This document shows, piece by piece, positions 46,481 to 55,238 of a stretch of DNA of 64,000 nucleotides. The DNA is from HK1 sp965221725 (GTDB lineage: Bacteria; Pseudomonadota; Gammaproteobacteria; HK1): assembly GCA_965221725.1 (NCBI GenBank), contig OZ244909.1, forward strand, positions 3,038,001 to 3,102,000, given 5' to 3'. Under the pieces are notes generated by a model that did no database searches, had not been told where the DNA came from, and saw nothing but the letters and a program-made list of their open reading frames with translations. How positions within the stretch are numbered: the first letter of the stretch is position 1; each line of letters begins with the position of its first letter. A program made the translations under genes and the position numbers.

Positions 46481-48082
46481 TCAGCGCCCTTGCGGAGCCG
46501 AGGGCCGGTCCCGGTCGTGGTCGACGACGCAGAAGAACCCGAACGGCTCGGACGATTCGTTGCGCAACTGATGCGCCTCCAGAGGTCCGATGCAGGCGAC
46601 GTCCATCGGCGCCAGGGTCTCGCGCCGGCTTCCCAGCACCAGAACTCCGTGGCCGCGCGCCCCGATCACGATGTGCGTGTGCACGTGCTCCTCCAGGCTG
46701 GAGTACCCGCCCGGCTCGATCTCGAAGTAGCGGAGATCGGTGGACGAGCGCTCGCCGAACTTCCCGACCAGCTCGACGCGGCGCACCCCCTTGAAGGCAA
46801 GGGCGTCGGCGAGATTGCGCGCGTCCTTGTAGGCCGAACTCGGGCGATCGGTCCATTCGAACTCGGGACGGTGCCTCAGCACCCGTGGCGCCTGCGCATC
46901 GAGCGGCGGCGGGCGCGGTGGCCGGGGCGGCTCCAGGCGCTCCTCGGCCGCAGTGCGAATGACGTCAAGGAACGTGCGGGTGCTCGATTCGAGGTCGTCC
47001 CCGTGTCCGATGAGCGCGCCGCCGATCAGCAGCACCGCATCGTGACCGTAGTCGGCGCACATGCGGGGCAGGTGCGCGAGGTTCATGCCACCGGCCGGAC
47101 ATGGCCAGGCGGGTCGCATCGGGCCGAGCGGCCCGCCGAGCCGGTGCGCGATGCCCGCGCAGTCCTCGCGGGTGAGTTCGAACCGGCCCCCGGCGTTGGG
47201 GAAGATCGAGATGTCCGCGCCCGCGATGCGCAGCAGGGTCCCGAACAGGAGCCCGTGGTCGATGCCTTCGCGCCGGGAGATGAAGTGGCCTCCGGCGAAG
47301 GTCGGGTGGGCCATGAGCACGAGATCGTGGTCGCGGGCGAGCGATCGGTTGACGCCGAACCCGGCGACGAAGGGCGCGGCGAGAACGCCGGGGAGCCCGA
47401 GCCGCGCCACGTACTCGAACCGACGTTCCAGCGCGGGCAGGGGGCCGGTGACGTGGGGGAGGTACAGGCACCGCCGCCCGGTGCGCTGGTTCGCGTCGTC
47501 CACCGCGTCCGCGCACCGCCGCACCCGATCCTTGAACGTCTCGAATTCGTCGATGAGGTTCTGGTCGTCCTTGACGATGTCGCCCCCGCCGCGCGCGAAG
47601 GCCCCCGCCATCTCCGCGAGGCGGTCGACGGGAACCCCCCGTGGCTTGAGCGCGGTGGCGAGCAGGGGACGGTCGTGCACGCCGAGGAGCGCGCGCACGC
47701 CGGCCACGCCGTGTCGCGGGCCGTCGAACCCGGCGAGCACGTGTTCGGGGAACGAGAGATCCACGAGCCGCACTCCGGGCATCATCGAGACGTTGCCGAA
47801 CACGAGGTTGAGGAGGGCCGGCACCCCGCCCGCCTCCACCACCGACGGGTCGTAGCTCAGCCGGGCGCGCGCGGCACCGCCCACGCCCGCGCCGACATCG
47901 ACTTCCTCGACCTCTCCCACCACCCCCGGCGGCAGGCCGACGGCGTCCACCAGCGACTGCGGCACCTCCACCGACTGCTCCAGGGCGATGGCGGCGGCGA
48001 GGGTGTCCGCCGCGGTATCGGTGGCGTGGAGATCGTAAGTGGCGACGATCCGGTCGGGGGCTGTTCCGGTCGGTGTGGACAT
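46481..48082 (-). CDS. RuBisCO-like protein (form IV) fused to a C-terminal cupin
   Basis: 533 residues. Residues 1 to about 390 are a RuBisCO large-subunit-like barrel: LATALKPRG (K146 matches catalytic K175 but the second Lys of KPK is Arg), GGGDIVKDDQN (K171-D-D-Q; KDDE in true RuBisCO, so Glu is Gln), LMAHPTFAGG and IFPNAGGRF. These changes exclude normal CO2 fixation. A Pro-rich linker (PPRPPRPPPL) leads to a cupin at about 425-525 with EEHVHTH (464-470) and GPLEAHQLRN (H504). In Rhodospirillum a RuBisCO-like isomerase and a cupin act in sequence on methylthio-sugar phosphates; apionate catabolism also uses such proteins. The fusion suggests channelling, but the substrate is unknown. Confidence 0.85.
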   Translation of the reverse strand: MSTPTGTAPDRIVATYDLHATDTAADTLAAAIALEQSVEVPQSLVDAVGLPPGVVGEVEEVDVGAGVGGAARARLSYDPSVVEAGGVPALLNLVFGNVSMMPGVRLVDLSFPEHVLAGFDGPRHGVAGVRALLGVHDRPLLATALKPRGVPVDRLAEMAGAFARGGGDIVKDDQNLIDEFETFKDRVRRCADAVDDANQRTGRRCLYLPHVTGPLPALERRFEYVARLGLPGVLAAPFVAGFGVNRSLARDHDLVLMAHPTFAGGHFISRREGIDHGLLFGTLLRIAGADISIFPNAGGRFELTREDCAGIAHRLGGPLGPMRPAWPCPAGGMNLAHLPRMCADYGHDAVLLIGGALIGHGDDLESSTRTFLDVIRTAAEERLEPPRPPRPPPLDAQAPRVLRHRPEFEWTDRPSSAYKDARNLADALAFKGVRRVELVGKFGERSSTDLRYFEIEPGGYSSLEEHVHTHIVIGARGHGVLVLGSRRETLAPMDVACIGPLEAHQLRNESSEPFGFFCVVDHDRDRPSAPQGR

Positions 48083-48312
48083 GGCGCTCTCGATGGGTAA
48101 CCGCAGGGGCGATGGTACTCGATGCGATTCGGCGGAGCGGGCCTTTGCACCTCTCCCCTGAGTGCGAGGGGCGCTGCGTATGGTCGTTTCCCCCGGTCTC
48201 CCCCGGTCTCCCTCGATCTCGACCTGGCTCCGGTATCTTGGTTCAATCCGCGTTCGCGCGCCGGCCTGGTTCCGCCGGCCTTGCCGGCCTTGCCGATTGG
48301 GGGAGAAGCTCG

Positions 48313-49296
48313 ATGCCGGATTCCGACCTCCTGCCGGGCGACGACACCCTGGTGGTTCATTTCGCCCATGTCGCCTATCGGTTCGCGGAGCGGTTCGCCC
48401 TGCGCGGCACCGGGATCGCGCACTTCCAGACCTGGAGCCGGGAGGACACCCTCGCCCGCATTGCCGAGGGGCACGTGCTGGTGCTGTCCGGGTTCTGGTC
48501 CGGCGAGATGCTCGAGCGGGCCGCGAACCTGCGGTTCGTCCAGGTGTGTGCGGCGGGCTACGACCAGTTCGACCTCGATGCGCTCGGCGCGCGCGGCGTG
48601 CGGCTCGCCAACGGCAGCGGCGTCAACCGCAATGCGGTGAGCGACCATGCGCTGGCGCTGCTGCTCGCACTGGCGCGTCATGTCCATACCGGGCGCGACC
48701 GGCAGCGCGAGCACGTCTGGCGCGGCATGATTTCCGATCCGGGGCGACGCGAGGAAGAACTGGCCGGGAAGACCATGCTCGTCTACGGGCTCGGCGCCAT
48801 CGGCTCGCGTCTCGCGCGGCTCGCTCGCGCCTTCGACATGAAGGTCATCGGCATCAAGCGCGATGTCGCGCGCCACGACGGCTCGGCCGACGAGGTGCGC
48901 CCCCCCGACCGGTTTCCCGAGTCGCTGGCCGAGGCCGATGTCGTTGCCCTCACCTGCCCGCTCACGCCGCAGACCGAGAACCTCGTCGATGCAGGGGCGC
49001 TCGCGCGGATGCGGCCCGGCGCGTACCTGATCAATGTCGCACGCGGGCGTTGTGTCAACGAGCCGGATCTGATCGACGCTCTGGAGCGCGGCGCCATTGC
49101 CGGCGCCGGCATCGACGCCACCCGGGAGGAGCCGCTGGCTCCCGACTCCCCGCTGTGGGACCTGGAGAACGCGCTGATCACCCCTCATACCGCCGGTGAG
49201 ACCCGCCGTTACGAGGACAACGTGGTGGACATCCTCATCGAGAACATCCGCCGGTTGCAGCGCGGCGAGGGGACGCTGGTGAACGCCATCGCGTGA
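48313..49296 (+). CDS. D-2-hydroxyacid dehydrogenase family protein
   Basis: 327 residues from ATG 48313 with GGGGGAG upstream. NAD-binding motif VYGLGAIGSRLARLARAFDM, the catalytic Arg in INVARGRCVNEPDL, the Glu in GAGIDATREEPL and the catalytic His in LITPHTAGETRR identify the family. NGSGVNRNAVSDHALALLLA is the usual interdomain hinge. The substrate (glyoxylate, hydroxypyruvate or other) is not readable. It is divergent from the RuBisCO-like gene, sharing a 230-base promoter region. Confidence 0.93.
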   Translation: MPDSDLLPGDDTLVVHFAHVAYRFAERFALRGTGIAHFQTWSREDTLARIAEGHVLVLSGFWSGEMLERAANLRFVQVCAAGYDQFDLDALGARGVRLANGSGVNRNAVSDHALALLLALARHVHTGRDRQREHVWRGMISDPGRREEELAGKTMLVYGLGAIGSRLARLARAFDMKVIGIKRDVARHDGSADEVRPPDRFPESLAEADVVALTCPLTPQTENLVDAGALARMRPGAYLINVARGRCVNEPDLIDALERGAIAGAGIDATREEPLAPDSPLWDLENALITPHTAGETRRYEDNVVDILIENIRRLQRGEGTLVNAIA

Positions 49297-49376
49297 AGTC
49301 TCCGAGGGGAATTGCGGCGGGAGAACCTGGCTCGCCCGCTTGCCCGGGCTGATGGTGCTTCAAGGAGGTCTGCGGG

Positions 49377-50348
49377 GTGGCATCTGCGGTGGACAAGTCG
49401 GCGGAGAAACGGGCGGCCGACGCCCGCGACGAGGTGGTTCGCCCCGCCGACGTCATCCGGGACATCATCGGCCGCGGCCGCCTCGCCGGATTCGTCGAGC
49501 GCCGCGACGGGCCGGGGCTCGCGTTCGCGGCCGCGCACGCTGCGCTCCTGGTCGTCACCGGATGGCTGGTGTGGCGCGCGCTCGGCACCGCCTGGATGGC
49601 GCCGGCAACCATTGTGCACGGGATCGTCATCGTGCATCTGTTCGCCCCGTTCCACGAATCCGCCCACTACACCGCATTCCGTACCCGCTGGCTCAATACC
49701 GCGACGGGCTGGGCGACCGGGCTCGCCCTGATGCTGCCGCCCACCGTGTTTCGCTACCAGCATACGGCCCATCACCGGTACACCCAGGACCTCGAGCGCG
49801 ACCCGCAGATGACCCCGATCGGCGAGAGCCGGTGGGGGTTCGTGTACTACGTGAGTACGATTCCCTACTTTTGGGGAATCCTGTCGGGGCTCTTCCGTCA
49901 GCCCTTCGGCCGCCTGGATCCGGCCGAGCGACGCGACGTGCCGCCGGGGCAGCACGCCGCCGTCGTGCGCGAAGCGCGGGTCTTCTGGTGTGTGTACCTG
50001 GCGCTCGCCGCGGCCTCGACGTACTTCGAGTCCTGGCTCGTGGTGCAGCTCTGGTTGCTGCCCCGGATTGCCGGCGAGCCCCTGATGCGCGTCATCCGGT
50101 TGTCCGAGCATGTCGGCTGCCCGCGGGTGCCGAGCATGCTGGAGAACACCCGTACCGTGTCCACCATCGCGCCGTTGCGGCTTCTCGCCTGGAACATGGC
50201 GTATCACACCGCCCACCACGCGCTCCCGCAGGCGCCGTTCTTCCGACTCGGAGCGCTCGACGCGATGCTGCGCGACCATGTGGCGGAGACCCGCGACGGG
50301 TACGTGGACTTCGTGCGCACCCACTTTCGGAGAATGGCGGCGCGGTAG
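49377..50348 (+). CDS. fatty acid desaturase family membrane protein
   Basis: 323 residues with GTG start at 49377, decided by AAGGAGG eight bases upstream. Three His boxes bind the di-iron centre: HESAH (box 1), HTAHH with the following RYTQD (box 2), and HTAHH near residue 278 (box 3). Four hydrophobic segments fit a membrane desaturase. It probably acts on a fatty acid, carotenoid or sphingolipid-like chain. It is probably cotranscribed with the dehydrogenase 80 bases upstream. Confidence 0.9.
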   Translation: MASAVDKSAEKRAADARDEVVRPADVIRDIIGRGRLAGFVERRDGPGLAFAAAHAALLVVTGWLVWRALGTAWMAPATIVHGIVIVHLFAPFHESAHYTAFRTRWLNTATGWATGLALMLPPTVFRYQHTAHHRYTQDLERDPQMTPIGESRWGFVYYVSTIPYFWGILSGLFRQPFGRLDPAERRDVPPGQHAAVVREARVFWCVYLALAAASTYFESWLVVQLWLLPRIAGEPLMRVIRLSEHVGCPRVPSMLENTRTVSTIAPLRLLAWNMAYHTAHHALPQAPFFRLGALDAMLRDHVAETRDGYVDFVRTHFRRMAAR

Positions 50349-50418
50349 CGGATTCCCCCCCTCTCGAAGGTAATGCGGATGACGGCTCCCTTGCCGGCGG
50401 CGCGTGATGTGGGGACGC

Positions 50419-50577
50419 TCAGGCGATCTTTCTCGCGATCGTCAGTCCGTCGCCCACCGGCAGCATGCTCAGTTCGATGCGATTATCTTCGCCGAGCCTG
50501 GCGTTGAGGGCGCGCAACGCCATGACCTCCTCCGAGCGGTCGTCCTCGTCGGCCACCGCCCCGCTCCAGAGCACGTT
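50419..50577 (-). pseudogene. 3' remnant of an O-methyltransferase gene
   Basis: 52 codons ending at 50419: NVLWSGAVADEDDRSEEVMA, then LRALNARLGEDNRIELSMLP and VGDGLTIARKIA. This is the C-terminal end of family 3 (caffeoyl-CoA type) O-methyltransferases, where NVLWSG and LPxGDGL are diagnostic. Sequence immediately upstream (50578 on) does not continue the family. I infer that the AT-richer operon to the right replaced or displaced the 5' part. Confidence 0.75.
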
Positions 50578-50754
50578 TAGGGGCTCCTGCGGATGGGATG
50601 AAGCGGAAAAATTGTTCCGAACGTCGGTGAAGTCGGTCAGCGGTCACAGCGTGAAGGCCTGGAATCCCGGATCTCCCGCCGACGCCGGCGGCTCCGTCAG
50701 GCCGTGCGGCGGTTGACGGCGCATTCTATCGCTGTGCATGCGCACCTACTGGGC

Positions 50755-50847
50755 TTATTCCACGTCCGGAGGCACGAGACGGTGTTTCGCCAGTTCGCCC
50801 TGGTCCAGTTCCTGCCTTGCCGGATTACGTCGCGACAACTCCGCCAT
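50755..50847 (-). CDS. tiny ORF at the end of the MinD-like gene
   Basis: 30 residues, MAELSRRNPARQELDQGELA then KHRLVPPDVE, with ATG inside the last codons of the MinD-like gene in another frame. The composition is protein-like and hydrophilic. It could be a real short gene or the tail of a lost gene; I do not recognise it. Confidence 0.25.
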   Translation of the reverse strand: MAELSRRNPARQELDQGELAKHRLVPPDVE

Positions 50848-52675
50848 CTGTTTCGGTCATGAATCCAGGCATCCGCGAGTCCCCGCCATCAATCAACCTC
50901 CGAATCTCTTCCAGATCCGCTTCGAAAGATTTTGCACTTACCTGAAGATAGCGCCAGCAACTGAATGCTGTTCGGCCACGAATACCGCTCACGGCTCGAT
51001 ACGCTCGCTCCACGTAGTCCATGGCCGTACCATTATTTCCCGTAGCCCAGTAGGAAATTGCCATACATTGGAGATAGCTCGAGGATTCTCTGTCTTGCTC
51101 TTTTTCACCATCAAGTTCAACGACTCGCTCAAATATCTTCGTATCGGCTTTACCGTCAATACCCCACATTGCCATGCCGTAATTGAATGCATTTTCAATA
51201 CTCAAATCGGCAATACTTTGCCTTATGTTCCGAAACATACTTGCGGCCTCGGAGCACCTTCCTAGCCCCATATAAGATAACCCCAAGCTATGTTTCGCAC
51301 GATTGAATCGATCGATTGGAAGATCTTCGTCGCCAAGAATATTTTCCCACAGAAATACAGAAATCCTCGCATCATCCACAGAGCGATTGAATGTATCAGC
51401 AATCCAGAACTTATCATCAAGTTTCAGCGATGTTAGTGCTACTGAGTCGATGATTTTCTCCGAAACCAAATCTCCCAGTCGTGCCAACTGCCTGATTGCC
51501 TCTCTTACCATTGGCGGATTGACTTGGTCGGAATTTAATACACGCCACGTATCCTCGCTTGCGCCGTCCGAATCGTGGTTCTCTAATCGAATTCGCGAAC
51601 GCTTCAGATATGCGTTCGGTTTATCGTATCCGGCATCAATCGCCTGGTTGATCAGCAATGCGGCCGATTCCGATTGTCGATTGGATTCTCTGAGTTCGGC
51701 GAGATGGAACAGTACTTCTCCATCATCCGAGTGTACTGTCTCGATTTTCTCAAGCATCTCTTCTCTCTCAAGTATCGAATCGTCCTCTATCCGCCGCCAT
51801 CTCCGACCTGCCTGTCTTATGTATTCAAGCGCACCGTCCCGATCCTCCCAGTTGCGCGCTGAAATTTCCCGAACAATCTCCCTGTATTCTTCGGCCAGTC
51901 GGCTTCTTGGACGATCCTTTGAAAAGACAACTTGGTTCAGGAGAGAAAGACTATCGTACCGATGCACAACCATCGGCTTTCGGTGAAAGCTGAGTCGATC
52001 CTGAAATGCCTTGATCTTGTCTTCGAGTATCCGATCTTCGTCATCCAGATCCGGCACGTTGGACATCACGAAGTGAAGGTGGATGCGCTTCTTGCGTGGT
52101 TCGTCGACCTCGGATCGGATATCGCCAACCACCTCGGTCAGCCCTCGCAGGTTCTGTTCGTTCGGAAAAAAGAAGATCACAACTGAATCGGGAAGCTGCC
52201 GAGTGTAGATTCCGCTTGTATCCGTGTGCCCAGTGCGAGAATCAATCAGTACATAGTCTGGTTTCAGTATCTGATTCCATTGCTCCTTGAGATCCTCGAA
52301 CAGAAGATATCCGTCATGCCTGTCGTAAAGCGCACCCCAGTCGATCTGCTTGAAATTCGCGGCGTAAGTTTCGTTCCTTCCCGATGGCATGATCCACAGT
52401 TTACCACCCTTCTCCCCGATCGTGGGACATCTGCCGATGAAGTCGTTGGCATTCGGAGCTTGTCCGGATTCCAGGTATCGGGTCACGAAATCGACGACTC
52501 CGGGGATCTCTTCACGTGGCCACAGCACGTCGAAGGTGTCGAGTCCGGGCGCTTCGATGTCGAAATCAACGACCAGCACGCGGCGGCCGCGGAGGGCGAG
52601 TGTGACGGCCGCATTGACTAGAGCCATCGTGCGGCCGACGCCGCCCTTGAAAGAATAGAACGTCGTGACGTACAT
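50825..52675 (-). CDS. MinD/ParA-like ATPase with TPR-like C-terminal half
   Basis: 616 residues from ATG 52675. The deviant Walker A is FYSFKGGVGRTMALVNAA (about residues 5-22), followed by VLVVDFDIEAPGLDTFD and YVLIDSRTGHTDTSG, the MinD/ParA signature. From about residue 320 helical repeats appear (VLFHLAELRESNRQSESAAL, HSLGLSYMGLGRCSEAASMF, CMAISYWATGNNGTAMDYVE) that look like tetratricopeptide units. The base composition is clearly more AT-rich than the neighbours, indicating transfer. It starts four bases after the YgiT/XRE gene and forms a three-gene operon. A regulatory or defence ATPase is likely; the function is not established. Confidence 0.7.
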   Translation of the reverse strand: MYVTTFYSFKGGVGRTMALVNAAVTLALRGRRVLVVDFDIEAPGLDTFDVLWPREEIPGVVDFVTRYLESGQAPNANDFIGRCPTIGEKGGKLWIMPSGRNETYAANFKQIDWGALYDRHDGYLLFEDLKEQWNQILKPDYVLIDSRTGHTDTSGIYTRQLPDSVVIFFFPNEQNLRGLTEVVGDIRSEVDEPRKKRIHLHFVMSNVPDLDDEDRILEDKIKAFQDRLSFHRKPMVVHRYDSLSLLNQVVFSKDRPRSRLAEEYREIVREISARNWEDRDGALEYIRQAGRRWRRIEDDSILEREEMLEKIETVHSDDGEVLFHLAELRESNRQSESAALLINQAIDAGYDKPNAYLKRSRIRLENHDSDGASEDTWRVLNSDQVNPPMVREAIRQLARLGDLVSEKIIDSVALTSLKLDDKFWIADTFNRSVDDARISVFLWENILGDEDLPIDRFNRAKHSLGLSYMGLGRCSEAASMFRNIRQSIADLSIENAFNYGMAMWGIDGKADTKIFERVVELDGEKEQDRESSSYLQCMAISYWATGNNGTAMDYVERAYRAVSGIRGRTAFSCWRYLQVSAKSFEADLEEIRRLIDGGDSRMPGFMTETDGGVVAT

Positions 52676-52679
52676 CCTG

Positions 52680-53240
52680 TCACGCGACCTTGCGCAACCG
52701 GAAGCTCTCTTGTTCCTTCCGCAAGACATCGGTTACTTCCAATGTGCGGAATCGATATTCGAGCGACGCCACCACAGGCTGCGAAGGACTCTCGATATCC
52801 ACAAGCTCCTGGAGCCGTCGGATGATGCCGGGACATGCCAGCAGGCGAAGGTACCGGTCGTTCGCGTGCGTCTGGACAGTGAGACCGTTCTCCCAGCGGT
52901 TCAGCGATGCTTCGCCGAGCCCGGTCACCTGGGCAAATTGTGCCCGAGTCATCCGAAGGTTTTCTCTGATACGCCGGATATCAGCAGGTGGCAGCACGCC
53001 AAGATGCCGGCATACCGCTTCGTGCTTCAAACGCTCGGCCGCTTCATCAAGGTACTCGAACTCGCAGGCATAGCACCTGTGCACCGGGACGCTCACCGTC
53101 AGCTCGACCGTGGAATCTCCGGTTCCATAGTCGAATGAGTGGTGGTTCCATGAGGTAGTGATCCCCGTGTCGCCGCATATCGGACACGCAGGGTCCGGCC
53201 GCGCTGTCCGCAGCCGAGGGGTCGAGCGTTGCGGGTCCAT
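52680..53240 (-). CDS. YgiT-type zinc finger/XRE antitoxin (MqsA-like)
   Basis: 186 residues. The N-terminal zinc finger has CPICG and, later, CYACEFEYLDEAAERL (two CxxC pairs, as in YgiT/MqsA). An XRE helix-turn-helix follows: LRMTRAQFAQVTGLGEASLN then RWENG. MqsA-type antitoxins bind toxin through the zinc domain and DNA through the HTH. It follows the 120-residue putative toxin gene by 12 bases. The C-terminal tail of about 40 residues is longer than in MqsA. Confidence 0.82.
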   Translation of the reverse strand: MDPQRSTPRLRTARPDPACPICGDTGITTSWNHHSFDYGTGDSTVELTVSVPVHRCYACEFEYLDEAAERLKHEAVCRHLGVLPPADIRRIRENLRMTRAQFAQVTGLGEASLNRWENGLTVQTHANDRYLRLLACPGIIRRLQELVDIESPSQPVVASLEYRFRTLEVTDVLRKEQESFRLRKVA

Positions 53241-53252
53241 CTCCCGGCTCCT

Positions 53253-53615
53253 TCAGTTCGACCAGTCGGAGTAGTGAAAGCTGCGCCCGATGATCTTCCC
53301 GGATCCCAGTTGCAGCTTGACGTAGAGTTTGGGCCGATCAGGCTCGATGTCGATCTTCATCACATAACCCGTCGAGCCCGCTGGCTTTCGTAGCTCCACG
53401 ATTTCGACCGGGTGTCCGTCCTCGAGTCGAGACGCGATCAACTCCCAGGCCGCAGCATCGGTGAAGTGGGTATCGAGTATCCCGTTCGGGTTTCGTACCT
53501 GCCCTGGACGCCAGTCGGCCGGCCGGTCCTTGCTGAACTCCGTCACCCGCGCCTGACTCCTTCTGGCAAGCACAACCAGTTGGCGTCGTATCGCCGTACT
53601 CAGCGTCAAAGTCAT
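53253..53615 (-). CDS. putative toxin partner of the YgiT/XRE protein
   Basis: 120 residues, ATG at 53615. The C-terminal half, GYVMKIDIEPDRPKLYVKLQ, LGSGKIIGRSFHYSDWS, is a small beta-rich domain of the kind encoded before YgiT-type antitoxins (MqsR/DUF4258-like). DTHFTDAAAWELIASRLEDG precedes it. Its place as first gene of the operon supports a toxin role, inferred from context. I cannot point to catalytic residues. Confidence 0.55.
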   Translation of the reverse strand: MTLTLSTAIRRQLVVLARRSQARVTEFSKDRPADWRPGQVRNPNGILDTHFTDAAAWELIASRLEDGHPVEIVELRKPAGSTGYVMKIDIEPDRPKLYVKLQLGSGKIIGRSFHYSDWSN

Positions 53616-53935
53616 GGAAGCATCCCATCAATAGGAATCATATGGGTGCATATTCGGAACATCAAGACCTTTCCGATCCGAATTTCCAGATAAATGGGGC
53701 CACATCAGATATCATTTGGTAGGAGATTCCGAGCTTCCGGGCAATGCACCTCTCTCTTCCTCTTCGGAGACTCGGCGACCGATGCCCTCCCGTGGTGACC
53801 GGTCCCTCCAAGTGGCGGACTTTGAACTCTGCTGCCGATCTTGGCTCCATGGCCAAGACCATTCGCGGTGGTTCGGACAACCGTCCGGAACCGCCAGTCG
53901 AGTCGCTCGAAACGAAGCCATGCGGTGCGATCGGT
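53616..53935. other. region upstream of the toxin-like operon
   Basis: 320 bases. The first 80 are AT-rich (53620-53720) and probably hold the promoter of the leftward operon. The rest has open frames without recognisable motifs, possibly gene debris, adjoining the stop of the PhyH gene. Confidence 0.4.
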
Positions 53936-54826
53936 TTACTCCGCCGCCGACCACACCAGCGGAAACTCCGGGTCGTCGAGCGTATCGCCGTCGCGCAGGC
54001 GTTGGTGGACCTCGGGGAACGGGGGTGAGACTTCGCCGCTGCGGACCTTGAAGCGCACGTCGTCGCCCACCCAGCGGTGGGCGAAGGCCCGGCGCCGCGC
54101 CGACGCCGATGCATTCCCGGGCGCGCCGTGCACGGTGAGGAAGTGGAAGGCGATGGCGTCGCCCGGCGCCATGTCGAACGACGCGATCTCGAACTCGTCG
54201 CGGCGCGCGTCGATATCCGGAATGGCGTCCAGATCCTCGCCCTCGCGCTCGTAGTCGACGCCGACGAACTTCCTCGGCAGGAACGACTTCCCCCAGCGGT
54301 GGGATCCCGTCACGAGTTCCAGGCACACCTCGCGCGGCACCGCGTCGAGCGGGGTCCAGAAGCTCACGGTCTGCGTCCCGTCGATGCAGTAGTAGGGGAG
54401 GTCGTGGTGCCAGGGCGTGCGCGACTCGGTCCGGGGTTCCTTCACCAGAACGTGTTCGTGGAAGAACCGCGCGGTGGCGGAGTCCATGAGCCGGGCGGCC
54501 AGCGCCGCTGCCCCGGAGCGGAGCACGAACTCCCGGTACTCGGTGATGCGGGCCCAGTTGCAGTAATCGCCGAAGAAGTAGCCCTCGGAGCCCTCCGGCT
54601 CGTACTCCCTGGTGTACGGGCCGGGGGACGCCATGTTGCGCTCCACGCCGGCCCGAAGCACGTCGACCCAGTCGGCGAAGACGCCCCGGAGATGGACCAC
54701 GCCGTCGCGCCGGAACGCTCCCGCGGTGGCGTCGTCGATGTCGGGGGGTCCGGCGCTGGCGGGGACCGCCGGCGGCTCCGACGCCGGACGGGGGGCTCGT
54801 GGTTCACCGGTGAGGGGTGGGGTCAT
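53936..54826 (-). CDS. phytanoyl-CoA dioxygenase (PhyH) family protein
   Basis: 296 residues. Iron ligands are H and D of RTPWHHDLPYY (HxD) and the distal H of FHFLTVHGAPGN, followed by the Arg of ARRRAFAHRW that holds 2-oxoglutarate. LELVTGSHRWGKSF is the typical strand pair. These enzymes hydroxylate small molecules or acyl chains with Fe(II) and 2-oxoglutarate. The N-terminal 28 residues (Pro/Ala-rich) may precede the true start. The neighbours give no substrate. Confidence 0.9.
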   Translation of the reverse strand: MTPPLTGEPRAPRPASEPPAVPASAGPPDIDDATAGAFRRDGVVHLRGVFADWVDVLRAGVERNMASPGPYTREYEPEGSEGYFFGDYCNWARITEYREFVLRSGAAALAARLMDSATARFFHEHVLVKEPRTESRTPWHHDLPYYCIDGTQTVSFWTPLDAVPREVCLELVTGSHRWGKSFLPRKFVGVDYEREGEDLDAIPDIDARRDEFEIASFDMAPGDAIAFHFLTVHGAPGNASASARRRAFAHRWVGDDVRFKVRSGEVSPPFPEVHQRLRDGDTLDDPEFPLVWSAAE

Positions 54827-55064
54827 GGGGTGTATCTCCGCCGCACGGAGGCACTGCGGATCGTGCGGTCTCGGTGGAGGGGTATTGCTCGAAGGGTCCG
54901 GTCGGTTTGTCGGGCTGATATGAACTGACCCTGCACCGGCGGTACGACGAAACCCGGATTGCGGGGTGCCTGTGATATGGTATCTCGGCGCGCGGGGAGG
55001 TGCGCTCCTCCCGGAGCAGGAAGGTTTCTCTCGTCACCTCACCTGCGCGGATTTCTGTCCTCAG

Positions 55065-55203
55065 CCCGGAAATCTCACCGATCCGCGAGGCGAGGGCGTG
55101 GAGATGGTCAGGCTTCGGCTTGCCAGCCCGGGAATTTCCGGTCCAGGCAAGCCTTGTTGGTCGGATCCATGCCGGCGGCCGTGAATCGGTAAAATTTCCG
55201 GGT
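55065..55203. repeat. repeat family B, copy 5 (composite)
   Basis: CCCGGAAATCTCACCGATCC at the left, CCCGGGAATTTCCGG in the middle (55128-55142), and GAATCGGTAAAATTTCCGGG at the right, with GGCGGCCGTGAATCGG related to the internal CGATTCACGGCTGCGG of copy 3. It lies upstream of the LysR gene. Confidence 0.65.
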
Positions 55204-55238
55204 TGGCCGTCCCGAACGCGCAGCCGTGGAGGTCGGAC

